Shown here: positions 9,941 through 21,748 of the stretch, piece by piece | Position numbering within the stretch: the first letter of the stretch is position 1 | Layout: each line of letters begins with the position of its first letter | Assembly (NCBI GenBank): GCA_949358305.1 | Contig: OX442315.1 | Span: forward strand, 26,810,427-26,874,426 | DNA length: 64,000 nt | Direction: 5' to 3' | Origin: Strigamia acuminata | Lineage: Eukaryota > Arthropoda > Chilopoda > Geophilomorpha > Linotaeniidae | Notes under the pieces: generated by a model | Databases searched by the model: none | What the model saw: the letters and a program-made list of their open reading frames with translations, nothing else | What the model was told of the DNA's origin: nothing | Made by a program: the position numbers and the translations under genes

Positions 9941-11870
9941 TCACAGGGTCGGAGTGTCTGGCACCTTCACCACATGGTTCAATGCAGTCTTGATGGTTTC
10001 ATCCATAGGCACTAACTTGTAAGTCAACACCCATTTTGTCATGGAGTTTTTGATATAACGCATTTGACATGATGCACGTCTGTCCATTAGCACTACGAAC
10101 TCCACATTGACCCACACCATTTTAACATAAGGTGCATCACGACAGCAATGATCTTCGAGCTCATCCACCAATTTGGGTTCCTTAGTCGTCGCAAACTCAG
10201 GAGGCGATAACATGATAAAATTTGTCCATTTAGAGGAAAGTGGAACGGTGTTAGGCTCAGGGACTAGTGATTTGTCCCAACCACTCGTCCCACTAGATAC
10301 ATCCGATGCTGCAACCGGAATTACTCTGTACTTCTGTGCTGGGTCCACCACCCGTGCATCGGACTTTGGTGGAGGAGCCAGCTTGTTTTCCGGATACTGC
10401 CAGGGCTTGAAACAATGGGGGCACAGGGTTACACGTCTTACTATGTCACTCATGTACCACCCGTCCAGTCAATTCCTCACCCACTCAGCACCGGGAGGCA
10501 ACTTAACAGGCAGTGTTGGCAAACGTGTGGAATTGATGCCCACATTGTTGTTTGGACACGTGTTTTCTAGAAGTCTTCGGCTTTGAAATCGCCTTCTGAC
10601 CTACCTTTGGGGTGCCTCTACCGTTTCAACATTTATCATGGTCTGAGCATGCACACTCTGGGAGCTGTCACCCTCCAAATCAATTGCATCCATGGTCTCT
10701 GCCAACACTGCCAGTTTCTGTCTGTTAAACTGATAGTGATTAGGCGTCGATTTAACAGGATCATCTGCCTTTTTCTTGGTCTCTGCATTCTTAGATTTCA
10801 CTTTTGCAAATGGCACTGGACCCCTTCTAACTCCGTGTAAATCAAACACGTGCTGCTGCAATGCATGCAGCTGAAGGTCACTATCCACCTTTTGACCAAT
10901 GAAATGGCTTGTGAAAGCTTCTGAGCGTTATACCCAGCATCATATCGGTCACCTGTGATTGCAGTCAATGTTGCACAACCGCCCACCGCTGCATATCCCC
11001 AGCTATTCCCATCAATTTTAGATATCGGCCAATCTTCCTTAGAAAATCAGCCAAATATTCTCTCACCTCCTGCCACACTTGTGACAAGTACACAAGTTGC
11101 CTCGGCAACAGAAAGGGAGAAAGAATCCCGAAACCGAGTTGCAAAGTCGTCCCACGTTTTAGGCTTTACGCGAAAGTCCAAGAACCACATAAGTGGCTTG
11201 TTAGGCAAGGACTGTGGGACATACAACTCGATGTACATTGCCTACGGAATGCTCATCGTGACAAAGTGAGCCCGTAGACGCACTAAAAACAACTCTATTG
11301 CGTTGTAAGCCGGATCGTTCTCATCAAACATCGGTATGTGTTCTACTTTAAAGTGTGAAACACCCTGCGGGCGTTGAGGAGCATGATGGCGGCGCAAATT
11401 GCGGGCAAGCACCGGCGATGATGCCACCACTTACGAACCGCGTGCAGCAGCTGCTTGCGCTACGTTGCTTGATGTGGGAAAGCTCACCACCGATGACTTT
11501 GTACGCATGATACTTCTCATTATTTGGCTATTAATGAGCAATGGAGAAGACCCAGCATGGGCTGTCACATCAGAAGGTCTCTCTCCCGCAGCGGAAGATT
11601 GGGAAAGAGATCCCTCAATTCTCACTTCTGCATCTACTCCGCATCTTCCTACTTCACTACGGTAGGCGTCAATACACAAGATCCAGGACTGACCGTTGAC
11701 CTAGATGTTTGACCAGGGGGCAGCGGCGCCAGACCAATCAAGGGGTCATGAGTTCCTTGTTGGGATGGAGGTGGTGAGGTAACACCTCCCTCTGGTTGTA
11801 CGGGAGCTGGTCCTAAAAGTCCGCCCATTGTGAAGTCACGCTGTAGGGTGGTAGTGAGACATCTAGACAT
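9941..11870 (-). pseudogene. decayed retroelement Gag-like polyprotein
   Basis: Broken minus-strand frames in transcript order are 11649-11870 (Pro/Gly-rich N-terminus), 11242-11430, 11047-11238, 10601-10888 and 9941-10453. They are separated by stops and frameshifts. The middle pieces contain NDPAYNAIELFLVRLRAHF and KTWDDFATRFRDSF, the helical capsid-type pattern of retrotransposon Gag proteins; the last has a CPHCFKPW knuckle-like motif. No reverse transcriptase remains. The same frames recur at 28131-29460, so the element was carried in the repeated spacer. Expression is unlikely. Confidence 0.6.
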
Positions 11871-11940
11871 TTAACATAACACGAATTTAATCGCACGGGT
11901 CTCTTTAAGTGTTGAAAAACGGGGACAGAAACTCTAATGC

Positions 11941-12870
11941 TTCAAGAATAAGATGCGATAAGCGTTAACAAAAACCACGTACCACAATCTAAACAGATCA
12001 AAAGCACTAAATAAAACTCAGTTTAACTGAAGTCCAAACTGGAGGACGGCTAGACCAAGCGTTCATGCCGCGAAACGTGCTCAAAAAGACAAATAACGAG
12101 ACTATAATCCGTGCACGGTATCTTGATGCTAAATTCGTACTGCGCATCCCATTCTGCGCAGACGATTTTCTAATTCCAGTTGTTATTTAGCAGTATTAGG
12201 CCTAATATTAGGCCTAATATTAGGCCTAATAATGCTAAAATAAAGTAAATAAACAACAATAAACTCATAATTAAAAGTAATTTACAACGTAGTACCAAAA
12301 TATTTTTGTTTATTTACCTTATTTCCGCATTATTAGGCCTAATATTAGGCTTAATACTGCCATATAACAACTGGGATTAGAAAATCGTCTGCGCAAAATG
12401 GGATGCGCAGTACGAATTTACCATCAAGATACCGTGCACGGACTATAGTATCTAATTAATCAAATCTGACTCTAAGGGGCTTCTCAACAACATGATAAAA
12501 CATTAGGAAAGAGAGACAACAGAGAGAATCCAGATTGGTAAAAGAATGTGGGATGATGAAAACTCAAAGGTCTGCAAACGGGTCCACACTGACAAGTGAG
12601 TGGTTACAATAACTCAAGAGTTATTGTTAAGGGAAGAAATCACAGGCTTGGTAGAACTTTGGCTCCACAAGGAAGCTCTTATCAGTTCAAAGCACAAGGT
12701 GACTCTGCCCTTAACAAAGGTGTGTCGGGAAAAGGTAAACTTGGTCAAAGACGGACTAGGCCATGTTTAACCAATCATAGAAAGGCAGAGAGACAATCAA
12801 ACGCGTTGGTGCATACTAATGTGTATAACTCTTTAACGCATCATTACAAGTCTGGATCAAACTAAACTGG
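11941..12870 (-). repeat. second copy of the retroelement 5' non-coding block
   Basis: Same sequence as positions 1-560, interrupted by the MITE at 12107-12443 and with some extra sequence near 12850-12910. It marks the boundary of the TEP-plus-retroelement repeat unit. Confidence 0.6.
12107..12443. mobile_element. 337-bp MITE with very long terminal inverted repeats
   Basis: TCCGTGCACGGTATCTTGAT at the left matches the reverse complement of the right end, and the match extends over roughly 130 bp per arm, through TACTGCGCATCCCATT and AGGCCTAATATTAGGCCTAA. TATA (or TA) is duplicated at both ends, which suggests Tc1/mariner-type integration. The homologous site in the block at position ~175 is empty. 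Confidence 0.8.
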
Positions 12871-13119
12871 AATATTAAATAGGGAGGAGGGAAGGTGAGT
12901 AAGAACTCGGGATAACTGACAAAAAACTCAACAAAAAACAACACAAATAAAAATGAGGTAGGAAATAGCGTTAGGATTTATATCTAAGGGATGTATTTGA
13001 GCAACAAAACAAAAACACAACGAGGAATTTAAACAATACAGAGAAGAAGCGCGTTAATTTAACGCGTGAAAACCTGGACTGTGACAATGTTTTAAATTAA
13101 TTTTTCTGTTTATTTGTAG

Positions 13120-16100
13120 TTTGTACACAATATCGGCCCCTAATGCGTTTAGACCTAATAGCCCTTACCAACTCATCGTTACAAATCACCAAGCTTCTGG
13201 TCCTATTGATGTAATAGTGGAATTAAAAGCAGTTGACAACAATGAATCAACACCTCTAGTGGCTGAAGCGAAGGTTGCAGTTGGAGAAACGAAACGAATT
13301 GATCTCCTTGTAAGTAATATATATTTTAGTATTTTAGCGGTTGTTGGTATTGCGAAATGTTTTAATCCGGAAATAAAACACACTAAAAATTTAATGTATA
13401 AAATCGGCCCACGGTGTTTAAGTTAATTAATTTTAGAAAATCTGGTATTTTTTAGTCCTTGTTAAGGGTAAAAACTTTCCTCTGACATAAATCCCCAATA
13501 TTGCCCTGAATAATGGAAAATTCACAAGTGGCACTGAAATCTCATCGCAGTTTGCTATTACTTCTGTGATGTAAGTAACGTGATAATGGTGCCAGCCTTG
13601 ATTGGCAACAGTTTGTGTTGTAATAATGATTAGATTATACGCGCAGATGTCTTTCTGTTGCTACGGCTACCAAATTGTCTTGGTAACGGAGCACTTGTTG
13701 TATTTCACATTCGTTCGCAAATATTCCAAGAGTAAAGTTGTTATTTTCCCTCTTTCTCACGAAAACGTCTCTTTCCTACTTCACAGTTTGGAATGACCCG
13801 CTTTCCTCTACGGCTTTCTGGCTTTAAAGACACGTTTTATGTGAAAAAATTGAAACGATACCACAGAAAAATAGATAAATATTGGAATTGACACTGGAAG
13901 AAAAGAAAATTTAAATTTAAAATATTTATATTTAAATATATAGTTATTTTAAGCTATACTGTGATAAAATTGTTTGTTTTCAAAAGATTTATTTTCTGAA
14001 AACAAACAATTTTATTATAGCTTAAAATAACTAAATATTTAAATAATAACTCAACTACACATTCTAAAGAATGGTTTCTGTCAGAAATGTTCCAAACTAG
14101 CTTTTAGTCTGAGAAAAACTTTGAAAATGTCGTCTTTGGATAAACACCGAATAGAATTTTTAAAGATAAAATTATTTTCTCTCTATAAACAAGTGGTAGG
14201 CATTTTGAAAAGCAACATGGCAATACTTCCCTCAGATTAATTCCTGCACATTAAAAATAATTAAAACAATTAAAAATAAATGACAATAATTTTTTTTTTT
14301 AAATGAGGAAAGCATCCTCACTAAAAATAAAATTAGTTATATTTCACTTCATTTTTCTAAATATATCGGGACAAATTACAAACATACATAAAATATACAG
14401 GTATTTCAAAATTATTTTTTTTAAATTTCTTCCTCATTAATCTAATTATTTTTCTAAAATTTCTTCCTCATTAATCTAATTATTTTTCTAAAATTTCTTC
14501 CTCATTAATCTAATTATTTTTCCATTGTTAATTTTTCTTAAAATGGTAAATTGTTCTCAATAGGTGGGATCATGGAGTTCAGGACTGTATTCTTTGACTG
14601 TCAACGGCAGCGGTGGCATTGCATTTTCGAAAACAACAACACTCAGTTATAATGCCAAAACATTCTCAGCTTTTATCCAAACTGACAAAGCGGTTTACAA
14701 ACCTGGTCAATTGGGTATGTCTTACTAAAACAAAAATTATAGTAAAATGACTATGATCTAATTTATAACTTGTTTTATTTTAGTTCACTTTCGTATTATC
14801 ACAACTGATGTCGTACTAAAGCCTGTTCACCTCAAGCAATCAAGCATTTACATTGTAGTAAGTTCTGAACCGCAAACCACAGTAAAATCTATAATAAAAA
14901 TGTTGTTATATCTAAAATTTGTACTTTATCCAGGATTCGCAAGGAAACCGTGTGAAGCAATGGTCAAACGTGACATTCGAGAAGGGAGTTTTTGAAGAGA
15001 GCTTGCAACTGTCAGATCAAGTAATTCTGGGAGATTGGCACATTATAGCCAACATTAAGGACAACCAATATGTTAAAAATTTCACGGTTGATGAATACGG
15101 TGAGAGAAAATACTCTAATTATGAAAAATTACAAAAACAAAATTCTAAATTTTTTTACCCAAATCCAGTTTTGCCAAGTTTTGAGGTCATAGTCCGACCA
15201 CCACCATACGCTATTTACAACGAATCCACTATTTCAGTCACCGTTGAAGCGAAGTAAATTTTATTAAATTAAGTTAAAAAAAGAAACAGTTTAAAGCTCA
15301 TTATTCATTGCAATGAAACGTTAGATACACCTATGGAAAACCAGTCAAAGGAAAAGTTCTTGTAAACGTCACCGATTTCTACTGCAAATGGCCATGCTCT
15401 CCGTACAACATGAAACCATTCACAACAACAACATCGATCGACGGCACAGCCGAAATTCGAGTCAATTTGGTTCGAGGATTCGCCCTTCCATTTTGGATGC
15501 GACACGACAGACGCGACAGACGCGACAGACGTTTCGCGATATTCGCGGAAGTAACTGAAGAATTGACCGGTCGCAAACAGAACAGCAGCGGAGACATCAC
15601 GATGTACGACTCCAAATACAAATTAGCCTTCTCCGAAAGCGGCAATTTCAAACCCGGTCTTAAATACACGATTACAGTAAGCAGCAAACAAAAGCAAAAA
15701 TACAAAGAAACACTCTTCTGCAATTAATCCGTTACTTTTATAGCTTCAAGTATCGCTGCAAGATGGAAGTCCGATTCTAGAAGATGGGGAAATCAGCGTA
15801 AATTATTTCAGCAGTTGGAATTCTCCAGCCAAGACGTTGAACTACACCATTCCTAAAAACGGTGAAATCGATGTCGAAATAATCCCGCCCGAATCGACTG
15901 ACACCCTGAGATTTGAAGTATGATTAGAAAATAATCGCATTCATAAATGTTACCATTTAAAAAACAAAAAAATCTCTACAATTGCAGACCAGTTACAAAG
16001 GCGCACGAACCTCGTCGTACGTGAGCAAGGCGCAATCACTCAGCGAAAGATATCTGCAAATCTCATTACTCTCGCAGAAACCCAAAGTAAATCGTTGCAT

Positions 16101-19100
16101 TCCATTCAAGATTATTGGAATTTAAATCCTAAATTATTCTATTTCCAATAGATTGGCGACGAAGTCGAAGTGCTTGTGGACTCCACCAAAGAAATCAACG
16201 ACAATCTGATCGTGCAAGTAATCGGTCGTGGGAAAATCCTACACTACGAATCGGTGGGACCGAGCAACAGTAAGAGTCAACGATTGAAAATTAAAATCAC
16301 TCCTGAAATGGCGCCCAAACTTCGCGTTATTGTTTACTTCGCAACGTCTTGCGGCGACGTGGTTGCCGATGCACTCGACTTCTCAGTCGAAGGAATCTTC
16401 AAAACCAAAGTATAAACCGTGTTCCGCACCCTTTTGACCATTTTTATTAATAAAATTCTTCATTTCAGGTCGAAATTCACGCAAATCCCAACTCGACGAA
16501 GCCGGGTTCTCCCGTCGACATCAACATCCAAACCGAAGCTCAATCCTACGTGGGTTTGTTGGCCGTCGATCAAAGCGTGTTGCTGCTCAAATCTGGAAAC
16601 GACATCACAACGAAAGAGGTTTTAGACGACCTTCAATCGTACGAAATCGGACGTCAATCCTATTACTCGTACGGAGGCGGCGGCTATATGATCCGTCCAT
16701 GGAGACCGCCATCCCCATCAACAATGCAGTTGTTCTCAGTACATTTTAGCATTTAGCATTTCCATGTTACCACTTATAATATCTATATTTATCTGTTTCT
16801 TCCAATTAGAATGTCGGACTTTTGTTTTTCACCAATGGACCGTTTCCTGACATTACGTTTTGTGACATCGAATACGAAGATAAACGGATGTTTATTGAGC
16901 TTAACCTAGGCGGGGACTTATATCTAATGGGTGGTATGTGGTGGTGGAGGGTGCTAGGGAACTATGTGGCTTCACTCTCTATGTTTGTGTCGTGAACAAC
17001 TTTCGAGATCATACCAACAAATTAATTTCGTCGACCAAAAGTGTATAGAAGCTGTGCCCTCTAATTTGAGGTAACTTAACAGCAAACCTTTGCTACAAAA
17101 TGCCCAACTCAGTTCCCAGAAACTTTTCTCCAGATCTGGAGTCATCGCACAGACGTTCTTTCACTAGTAAATGACTTCAAGGAGCGTTGGAGGTGGGTTT
17201 CAGATATATCAAGGATGTTTAACAAGTGCGATCCCCTGTAAATCACCCGTCCAAGTAACTGACCACTACTATGTGGCTTCACTCTCTGTGTTTGTGTCGT
17301 GAACAACTTTCGAGATAATACCAACAAATTAATTTCATCGACTGAAAAATTGTGTAGAAGCTGCGCCCTCTAATTTGAGGTAACTTAACAACAAACCTTT
17401 GCTACACAACTGTGCTGAAAAGCCGTGAAATGCCCAATTCAGTTACCACAATACTTTTCTCCAGATCTAGAGTCATCCCACAGACTTTCACTAGTAAATA
17501 ACTCCAAGGAGCATTGGAGGATGTTAAACAAGTGCGATCCCCTGTAAATCACCCGTCCAAGTAACTGACCAGGCCCAATGCTGCTCGATTTCTGCGTTCA
17601 GCATGGCGAGCCGTTCCCATCCATTTCACAAAGCGCATGTTTGATGCCGTTTATATTAAAGGGAGGGCTCTAATCACTAAATAATCACTAATATTGTGTA
17701 TTAGTCACACGTAAAAACAAGTATGACTCTTAAGCAGGCATACTTTGATCCATTAAATGAAATGTTTAAGAGCTATACTACTTTAAAGTACGTTTTTTAA
17801 TATCTGATTATAATTTTTCATGTGTGGAATGCAGTTTCTACGCGTCTGTACAAGAATAGAATTGGTAAATAGATTTTTTTAATGTATAAAATAGTACTTT
17901 CTCGAAAATTGCGCACGAAATTTCTTCTCATTTCATTTTCGTCTTTTCATTCCAGCAGAAACAAATGTCTAATTATTATAACAATTGATTTACAGCTCCG
18001 CAGCTGATGTGTAGTAGCAGTTCTATGAAATGTCGGATGATTGCTCGACAACCCTCACAAAACTCATTAATGGAGCCACCAAAAGTCCGACGCCATTTTC
18101 CAGAAACATTTTTATGGACGAATGCAACGGCTGGGTAAATTGTCAATTAATAAACAAACAACTGGAGGAGAAATTTAACACGATAAACGTTTTCAGTGAT
18201 GATGGAAAAGTTTCGATCACTGCGAATGCTCCGGACACCATCACTTCATTTTTCATCACTGCTTTTGCCATGAATGAAAACACCGGGTTGGGGTTGAGCC
18301 AATCACCAGAAAAGGTTTTTTTTTGTAAATTATTTCATATATCAGTAATTGTTTTAATTTTAATTTTTTTAGTTGCAAATCTTTCGCCCATTCTTCGTTG
18401 CTCTCAATTTGCCATATTCAATTGTACGTGGTGAAGCTGTGGCTATACAAGCACTAGTTTTTAACTACTTGAAAGAGGATGTGGATGTACGATGCAATGA
18501 TTCAAAGTTCTATTTAGCTTAGTATTAATTATATTATTTTTAAAATTTTAGGCTGAAATCACGTTAGAAAACGAACTTAATGCTCTGGAATTTGACGAGT
18601 TGAAGAACACAGTTGACGAAGAAAACACATCGCAAAAGAAATTGACAAAGACAATTCGAGTGAGATTGTTAACTATAAAAAAAATACCACTTAAACAAAT
18701 TATAATTTTTTCAGGCTAAGGCTGGAGAAGGAACTTCGGTTTCATTTTTGGTGTCGGCTAAAAAACTAGAATACATCGACATTAAAGTTGTAGCGAGATC
18801 GAAAGTTGCCGCCGACGCAATCTTGAGAAAACTGCTGGTTAAAGCTGAAGGCAAAAAAATGTATTCGAACAAGGCATTCTTGATCGATTTGAGAAATCAA
18901 TCAAAATTTGAAGAAAAAGTATCGATCGAAATCCCAGAAGATGCGGTTAGCGAATCGGAAAAACTCGAAGTGTCCGCCATTAGCGACGTAATGGGATCGA
19001 CGATCAACAACATCGATCAACTATTGCGAATGCCGTACGGCTGTGGCGAACAAAACATGCTCAACTTCGTCCCCAACATCGTCATCACCGAATACCTTAC

Positions 19101-20817
19101 GAAAACGAAGCAATTGAACGACGAGATCAAAAGCAAAGCTCTTAAATTCATGGAGTCCGGATACCAACGAGAATTAACGTACAAACGAAGCGACAATTCA
19201 TTCAGTGCTTTTGGCAACAGCGACAAAAACGGCAGCATTTGGTTGACGGCATTTGTTGTCAAATCGTTCGTGCAAGCTAAACACTACATCACAATTGACG
19301 ACGCGGTCGTGAGCAGTTCTTTGACCTGGTTGGCCCAAAACCAAACAAAGAATGGATCCTTCTCCGAGGTCGGAGAAGTTTTCCATAAAGCGATGCAAGG
19401 TGGATCAGGAAAAGGCTTATCGCTTACCGCTTATGTTTTATCCGCCTTTTTGGAAAGCAAGGTACGAATTTAGCGACGAAAAAGGAAAAAAAAAATCACT
19501 TAACTTATTTTTCTTCTTAAGGGAATCGATCTTATTCCCGGAACTAGTTCCGTGGAAGATGTCGTCAAGTCATCTTTGGAGTATTTGGAAAAGGAACTGC
19601 CCAACTTGAAGTCCGATTACGATCTCGTCATTACCACTTATGTTCTGCATTTGGCTGGGAGCAAGAAAAAGGACGAAGCTTTTGCAAAGATGAACAAACG
19701 GGCGAAGACCGAGATAGATGTTAAGTTCTGGTCCATACCACTTCCGGTTGTTAACAGTTCGGCATCCTATTACGATCGACCGGCATCGGTTGACGTTGAA
19801 ATGACATCATACGCCATGCTGACTTACGTCCAGCGTGGTCTAATTCCGGAAGCCATTCCCATCATGCGTTGGTTGATCTCTAAAAGAAATTCAAATGGCG
19901 GTTTCGAATCAACTCAAGTGCGTTGAAATAAAATATTTACATTTTTCTATATATATTTACCGTGATTTGTCTTTATTCATTTTTTTTCCAGGACACTGTA
20001 ATGGGAATTCAAGCGTTAGCCAAATTCGCCGCAGCTTTGACGCCACCCGCTGGCTCGAAATTGGACATCGCAGTTTCGTACGACTCGAACCAAACGAATT
20101 TTGCAATAACGAAAGAAACCGCGCTTATTCTTCACCAAGAACAAGTGATTAGATACTTTTTACGTTATTAATTTTTATGACTAACAACTTCGTATTTAGC
20201 TGCCTAGTACTACACGAGATTTAACAATTAGTGCAACCGGAAATGGAGTCGGAGTTGTTCAGGTTTCATGGTCATACAATGTTCTATCAACTGAAGAACG
20301 TCCCGCATTCGCAGTCCATGTAAACGCGACTGAAGTAAAGGGAGACTTGATCGTTAAATCATGCGCAAAGTTAGTTCCCGATAAAATCAAACGCGTGTAT
20401 TTAAACTAATTTCTAATTAATCCATCAGATATACCTACAAAGTTGATGGAACAAGCGGCATGGCAGTTATGGAAATCGAATTCCCGTCCGGTTATGTGGC
20501 GGATTTAGAAAATCTCCCATCAATAAACACCCAGAAGAAAATCAAGCGAGTAGATACTAAAAATGGCGACACCTCTATCGTCGTGTACTTCGACAAAATT
20601 GGAAAAGAAGTGTGCATAGCAGCGAGAGCTCACCGCGCATTTAAAGTGGCTAAAATGAAGCCAGCATTAGTCCAAGTCTACGACTACTACGACCCAAGTA
20701 ATAAAAAAAAATAATCAATAAGTTTAAAATAAAATTCAATTATTTATTTTTATTTTAGTTAAACGTGGAGAACAATTTTACAGCGCACCGGAAACTTCAG
20801 TATGTGAAATTTGTTAA
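13120..20817 (+). CDS. thioester-containing protein (TEP), tandem copy 2
   Basis: The only copy whose recognised coding sequence shows neither a break nor a giant intron. Exons: 13120-13309, 14564-14714, 14784-14857, 14934-15099, 15169-15253, 15325-15676, 15744-15917, 15988-16086, 16152-16409, 16469-16738, 16810-16933, 17996-18134, 18197-18314, 18373-18486, 18552-18659, 18715-19461, 19522-19917, 19992-20144, 20200-20369, 20429-20697, 20759-20817. They sum to an open frame of 1,404 codons plus TAA, a normal TEP length. GCGEQN is at 19039-19056 and the catalytic-type His at 19384-19386. The 249-codon thioester exon differs from copy 1 at about 9-10 residues. Exon 15325-15676 has an in-frame Arg/Asp-rich repeat expansion. 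The frame ends at VCEIC-stop, earlier than copy 1. No signal-peptide exon was found within the shared upstream 190 bp, so the true 5' end is unresolved. AATAAA at 20927-20932. Confidence 0.88.
16966..17575 (+). repeat. ~300-bp imperfect tandem duplication inside a TEP copy 2 intron
   Basis: The segment starting CTATGTGGCTTCACTCTCT occurs twice (about 16966-17265 and 17270-17575). The first half carries the variants seen in copy 3 and the second half the variants seen in copy 1. The junction falls within the 5S-derived repeat. See findings. Confidence 0.8.
17228..17264 (-). repeat. truncated 5S rRNA-derived fragment
   Basis: Holds only the part corresponding to ACTTGGACGGGTGA and its downstream flank. 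It is cut off at the duplication junction, after CAAGTAACTGACCA on the + strand. Confidence 0.55.
17532..17610 (-). repeat. 5S rRNA-derived fragment (SINE3-like)
   Basis: Same 5S-like segment as 4446-4522, with the internal-promoter region AGCAGCATTGGGCCTGGTC on the minus strand. Confidence 0.65.
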
Positions 20818-20958
20818 ACGGAGGAATGTAAAAAGAAAGAATGTGATAAAAAAGAATAAGTGCGAGTTTTAAACTTAAAAATAAAATCATTAATCATCGT
20901 TTGCACTTTTTAATATCAGCATATAAAATAAAATGTTTTTCACAACTATGTAAACAAT

Positions 20959-21088
20959 TGTAGCAACAAACAGTTAAGGAAGACATGTTTATTGTAATAA
21001 ATAATGATGATGATACAAAATTAAATAACAGATGGCGCTAATTGCGTTATAAGTAAAAGATAATAGATGGCACTAACAACTCCTTACA
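20959..21088 (-). repeat. 3' LTR of the gypsy element
   Basis: TG...CA bounded, about 130 bp, very short for an LTR. Positions 20985-21088 match 27488-27590 closely. The outer ~26 bp differ from the other LTR. Confidence 0.6.
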
Positions 21089-21748
21089 TGGCCGGAGTTT
21101 TTACTTGTCATAACATGACTTATGAAAACTCAAAAACAAAAACTAAAAAAAAACACTACGAGAAAACTACAAAGGAGGTTAAATACTTAATGACTAAGAT
21201 AACTGTAAATGCAATATTATAGTAACAAAACACAATCATAAAAAAAAACCACTTAAAAGTTCACTTCAAAGTCCTTATATTTTTTAGGTACTTTGATCAC
21301 GCGACCAACTCTGGTGGTCTTAGCTGGATTCGAAGCTTCAGTAGGCGATTCATGAACAACAACCGACGACGACTGCGCCATGTGAGTCGGGACGAAGCGT
21401 GTGGTTTGGCGAAACCAAGATGACTGAACTTTATTTCAACTAACAAGCATAAATACAGACAAGCAGCAATGCGATTGGTCGGGGAGAACAACGGAGAGTG
21501 GACGTGACCGCTGGTCAGTGACCGGCTAATACGCCACCCGGATGGGGGGACGCCAATGTGGCGCCGTGAAGGTGACGTAGATAAACGGTGTGGTGACCAA
21601 AGGTCACAGACTTATCTAGGGTAACCGATTCCATGTCTTCGGAAGCCGGACTACTCATGGTGGACAGAGGAGGAGGCTTATCCAACTCAGGGAGAGCCGG
21701 TAACAATCTCAAAAACTAGATATGAGCAATCTTCACCTTACTAGGAGC

